DNA of 64,000 nt. It comes from Certhia americana. Lineage: Eukaryota; Chordata; Aves; Passeriformes; Certhiidae. A model generated the notes under the pieces. The model ran no database searches. It was not told the origin of the DNA and saw only the letters and a program-made list of their open reading frames with translations. The translations under genes and the position numbers were made by a program. The DNA lies in NCBI GenBank assembly GCA_018697195.1, contig JAGMWU010000137.1, positions 36,001 through 100,000 of the forward strand. The letters run 5' to 3'. Below, piece after piece: positions 60,726 to 64,000 of this stretch (positions are counted from its first letter, which is position 1; each line of letters starts with the position of its first letter).

Positions 60726-61561
60726 TTAAAAAATATTAATCAGAAGGAACAAAGGCATCCAAGACACCACAAGGGAGGAACAGATGTGGTGTGGGCTGGA
60801 GCTCCTGCAGCTCGGGATTCTCCCAACATGGATCTGGGCACGGAAGCTCTGCCTGCCTCCCATGGAGCTGCCTTTTGGCAAAATCCTCTTTCTCCACTTC
60901 ATTTCATGGTGGTGATGCCTCTGTGTTCCCTTTTCCTGCTGGTCCTGCTCATTTCAAGCTTCTCCATCTTCAGGGCAATTCTGCTGTCCTTTCCCATGAT
61001 CCCCACAAACCCAAATGCAAGATGACAGAGTTTCCCACCGTTTGCTTGTCTGGCAATCCCAAAGTTTATAATCCAGGGCTAAAGGAAAGAGGGATATTTT
61101 ATGCACTGGCAAAGCAGTCACTGCTCCCTCTCTTTTGATTGCACCATAAATAAAGCAGTAAATGTGACTCATCCTGGATTTTCAGTGAGGTATTGCATGT
61201 AAGGCCAGTTGGGAAGTTAAAATTTGGGTGGAAGACCCTCAGCTGATGATGACTGGACACAAGATGAAGGGATCCTGATCATATATTGAAGAGGAGACTA
61301 AAACCTGCAGTAGTTTTATAGCATCTTCTGGCCAATGGGAGCTGCTCAAACCATTTGTGTTTCGAAGAATTTTTCTGTGGTTCTTGTCCTGGGGTGAGTG
61401 GCTCGGGGAGGAAAAAGGGGAAAAAGGGATAGAAAGGGAAAAAATGGATAGGAAATATAAGGTATTCTGAGGGACTTCAATTGGCAGCTATTCTGGGCCA
61501 GGAAACCTGCAAAAGGAGAGGCAAAAGAGGAATGTGGGTTATGGAGACTCTATGTGACAAT

Positions 61562-61795
61562 TATGGGATGATGGAATCTCCTGAGCTGGAATGGACCCAC
61601 AGGGATCATCAGTCCAGCCCCTGTCCCTGCACACACACCCCAACAATCCCCCCTGAGCATCCCTGGGAGCGGTGTCCAAAGGCTCCTGGAGCTCTGGCAG
61701 CCTCGGGGCTGGGACCATTCCCTGGGGAGCCTGGGCAGTGCCTAGCAGCCTCGGGGGGAAGAACCTTTCCCTGAGCTCCATCCCAACCTTCCCCA
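61562..61795 (-). mobile_element. CR1 LINE 3' part
   Basis: GATGGAATCTCCTGAGCTGG, GGATCATCAGTCCAGCCCCT, CTCCTGGAGCTCTGGCAGCC and CCTTTCCCTGAGCTCCATCC; same subfamily as 28228 and 48665. Confidence 0.9.
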
Positions 61796-62579
61796 TTGCC
61801 CGTGGGGCCACTGGAGTCCCTGAGGTCTCAGGGTGTGCACATCCTCTCCTCACCCCTCCTGTTCTGGGAGAGAAGAGATCTGCCTTTGAGCAAACTGCTC
61901 TGTCCCAGCCCTGCTGTGTGACATTCCTGACTCCAGCCTTGGCCTGCTCTCCATCAATCTCACACTTTGAGATGAAGGTGCTGTTCTAACACCCAGCTCC
62001 CACCAGGCTCTTGATCTCCCCAAAGTTCTCTTCCCCTGAGCAAGTGTCGCCTCTTTCTCCTCCAAAGCTGCCCTGCAGTCAGGGCCCCTTCTGAGAGCCA
62101 AACCAGTGAAACCAGAGGCTGAAGGGTGCCTTTCAACCTGAAACCACCCCAAAGATACAGAGAGTTCAGCCCTGACCAAACAGAGCTCTGAGAACTGCTC
62201 ATTGTTCTCGGGCACGGCCCTGGGAGTGAGGATCCCGGGAGGAGGGAGCATCCCAGAGCCAGCTGGTGGAGCCTCTGTTTGTGCTCCTGTTTGCTCTCTT
62301 CATCTCAGAGATTTCCCAAAGCCTCTCACTCTGGCAAAGCAAATAAATGACAAGTGCTGAAGGAATCCTGAACAACACAGGCCATGGCAACCACACAGGA
62401 TGGGAATTTGCTCCATCCACAGCTCCTCATGGGCATTTTTAGATCCTTGTTTTATCCCAGGGGCCACTGGTGAGGAGATGGAGGCTCAAAGCTGCTCAGA
62501 TGAGAGCAGTGTGGTGCTGTCCCAGTTCTGTGATTGAAGATTTCCACAGTGGAAACTTCTCTCCCTGGTCAGAAATGAG

Positions 62580-62965
62580 TCATAGAATCATTGTAGAGCC
62601 ATGGAATGGTTTGGGGAGGAAGGGACCTGAAGGATCATCTCTTTCCAACATTCCCCTCGTTCCAGGGATGCCTCCCACTGTCCCAGGCTGCTCCAAACCC
62701 CAATGTCCAGCCTGACCTTAGACATTCCAGGGATCCAGGGGCAGCCACAGCTGCTCTGGGCACCCTGTGCCAGGGCCTGCCCACCCTCACAGACAACAAT
62801 TCCTGCCTAATATCCCATCCAGCCCTGCCCTCTGGCAGTGGAAGCCATTCCCTGTGTCCTGTCCCTCCATCCCTTGTCCCCAGTCCCTCTCCAACTCTCC
62901 TGGAGCCCCTTCAGGCCCTGCCAGGGGCTCTGAGCTCTCCCTGGACCCTTCTCTCCTCCAGCTCT
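62580..62965 (-). mobile_element. CR1 LINE 3' part
   Basis: CATAGAATCATTGTAGAGCC, CCCACTGTCCCAGGCTGCTC, CACAGACAACAATTCCTGCC and CTCTCCAACTCTCCTGGAGC; antisense. Confidence 0.9.
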
Positions 62966-63204
62966 CCCAACCAGTGTCCAAGAGATAAAACCCCAAAATG
63001 TAGAATTTAGAGGCAAACTTTCAGCATGGAAAGAGATGAGCATCTCCAGAGCCCAGCAATTCTTGCAAGAGGCAGAATTCCTGCACAGATTTAGTGAGGA
63101 GTGAATAGGGGATGGCAGCATATTATGGCTTAGAGAAAATTATTTCGATGTGAGAGAATTTTGAATAGTCCCTGATATGAGAGGATTTAGAGGAACTTTG
63201 AAAG

Positions 63205-63720
63205 GACAGAAAAGAGGCTCAGCTGGGCAATTGGATGGCAGATGAAAGTCAGTGCAATGTGATGCATGTGGGAAGGAAGAATTTGAAGTGTTCCTGGGTT
63301 TCATGCATTGTAAATCAACTCCAAGGCCTCAGTGTCACTGGAAAGAGCTCATTAAGAAGCATCTGCTCAGCAAAGCATTCTGGCCAGAAGAGCAGGATAT
63401 TTAAAAGTTATGTAATGATGAAAATATTATAGAGCCATATATTCCATTAGTGGTGTGCACTTCTCATCTGAAACAGGGTTTTCAGTCAGTTCTGTAGGGA
63501 AAATGTAAATCAAGTTCGAAGAGTGCAAGAAGAAATGCTAAAGACTTGGAGGATTTCCATATGAAAAGAGCCTTCTTATACTATTGCAACTTTGGATAAG
63601 ACATTACTCATGGTGAAAACTGAATTTCTTTCATTAATGAATGGGATGGGATGTTTTAAAAATGATCTTCCAAACTACTCTGCCACAAGAATGAAGAGAC
63701 ACTGCCATAAATTCAAATAA
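63205..63720 (+). mobile_element. Ancient CR1/L3-type LINE remnant
   Basis: GGGCAATTGGATGGCAGATG, GTGATGCATGTGGGAAGGAA, TATTATAGAGCCATATATTC, TTCCATATGAAAAGAGCC and CAAGAATGAAGAGACACTGC occur in the order expected of the 3' end of an old amniote CR1/L3 element. Divergence is far greater than in the other CR1 copies. Confidence 0.65.
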
Positions 63721-64000
63721 CCCTTTTATGTCGAGCACCATTAAAACTCAGATGAGGCACTTTGGATCAGCAAACTCGTTAGTTCAGCTCAGTAATTCGT
63801 GCTCAGGAGCTTTGTTGGATTCCAGGAAGAGTTTTCTCCTCCTCCCACGGGCCCTTGCAGGCAGATAATGTCAATTCTCACAAGTTCCTGTGGAATTTGC
63901 AGTCCTGGATTTTTTTTCTGGAGCCAGAGCTCACACTCCTAATGCACCACTGGAACTGGGATTCACTCACCAGGACATTTCCTCCAGGGAACTGCCAGAA
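63721..64000. other. Right edge, nothing recognised
   Basis: Unique, moderately AT-rich sequence with no frame, repeat or signal I can name. Confidence 0.5.

Larger units (their letters stand above)
54800..63200. other. No gene seen; CR1-rich
   Basis: No supported gene. The main contents are six CR1 copies (listed separately) and an AT-rich unique stretch at 55300-55580. Frames of 130-235 codons at 55.6-56.4 kb and 58.4-59.1 kb are CR1 sequence. Confidence 0.6.

Noticed and set aside
1..64000. tRNA, rRNA, microRNA hairpins, CRISPR arrays, bacterial operons
   Set aside because: None seen. GGTTCAAA-like words near 29010 lack a cloverleaf, and the GGGATTCAAGCC near 24525 belongs to a MIR-like fragment.

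Overview
The window looks like a GC-rich, repeat-bearing piece of a bird genome, probably a songbird microchromosome. Two things point there. About two dozen copies of the avian LINE family CR1 are scattered on both strands. One gene is recognisable as the vertebrate neuronal receptor LINGO3, which from general knowledge sits on chromosome 28 in chicken and zebra finch. There is no bacterial or phage signature (no operons, no Shine-Dalgarno spaced genes, no CRISPR). Most open frames here are chance frames in GC-rich non-coding DNA.

Layout. Bases 1-1574 hold the large coding exon of LINGO3 on the minus strand. It runs off the left edge, so the transmembrane segment and cytoplasmic tail are outside the window. 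Its intron runs from about 1575 to 22400 and reaches a CpG island (about 21860-22730), where a minus-strand splice donor marks a 5' exon. Bases 22.7-39.5 kb are mostly non-coding, with CR1 copies and AT-rich patches that may be regulatory. From 39.56 to 42.35 kb I assemble a five-exon minus-strand gene for a nuclear-looking, acidic-tailed protein of about 291 residues that I do not recognise. It has its own CCAAT/TATA promoter and poly(A) signal. Head to head with it, 43417-44220 (plus) encodes a protein with the N-terminal hallmarks of the C2CD4 family but no C2 domain. From 44.5 to 64 kb no gene could be supported. That stretch holds CR1 fragments, a 626-bp solo LTR with a matching 4-bp target duplication (53877-54502) and an ancient CR1/L3-type element at the right edge.

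The genes do not form one pathway. LINGO3 is a membrane LRR-Ig protein of neurons. The two divergent genes at 39.5-44.5 kb share an upstream region of about 1.1 kb and may share regulation. Exon boundaries were placed by eye from GT/AG signals, phase agreement and reading frame; transcript data would settle them. Repeat subfamilies and all enhancer-like calls are less certain than the gene calls.
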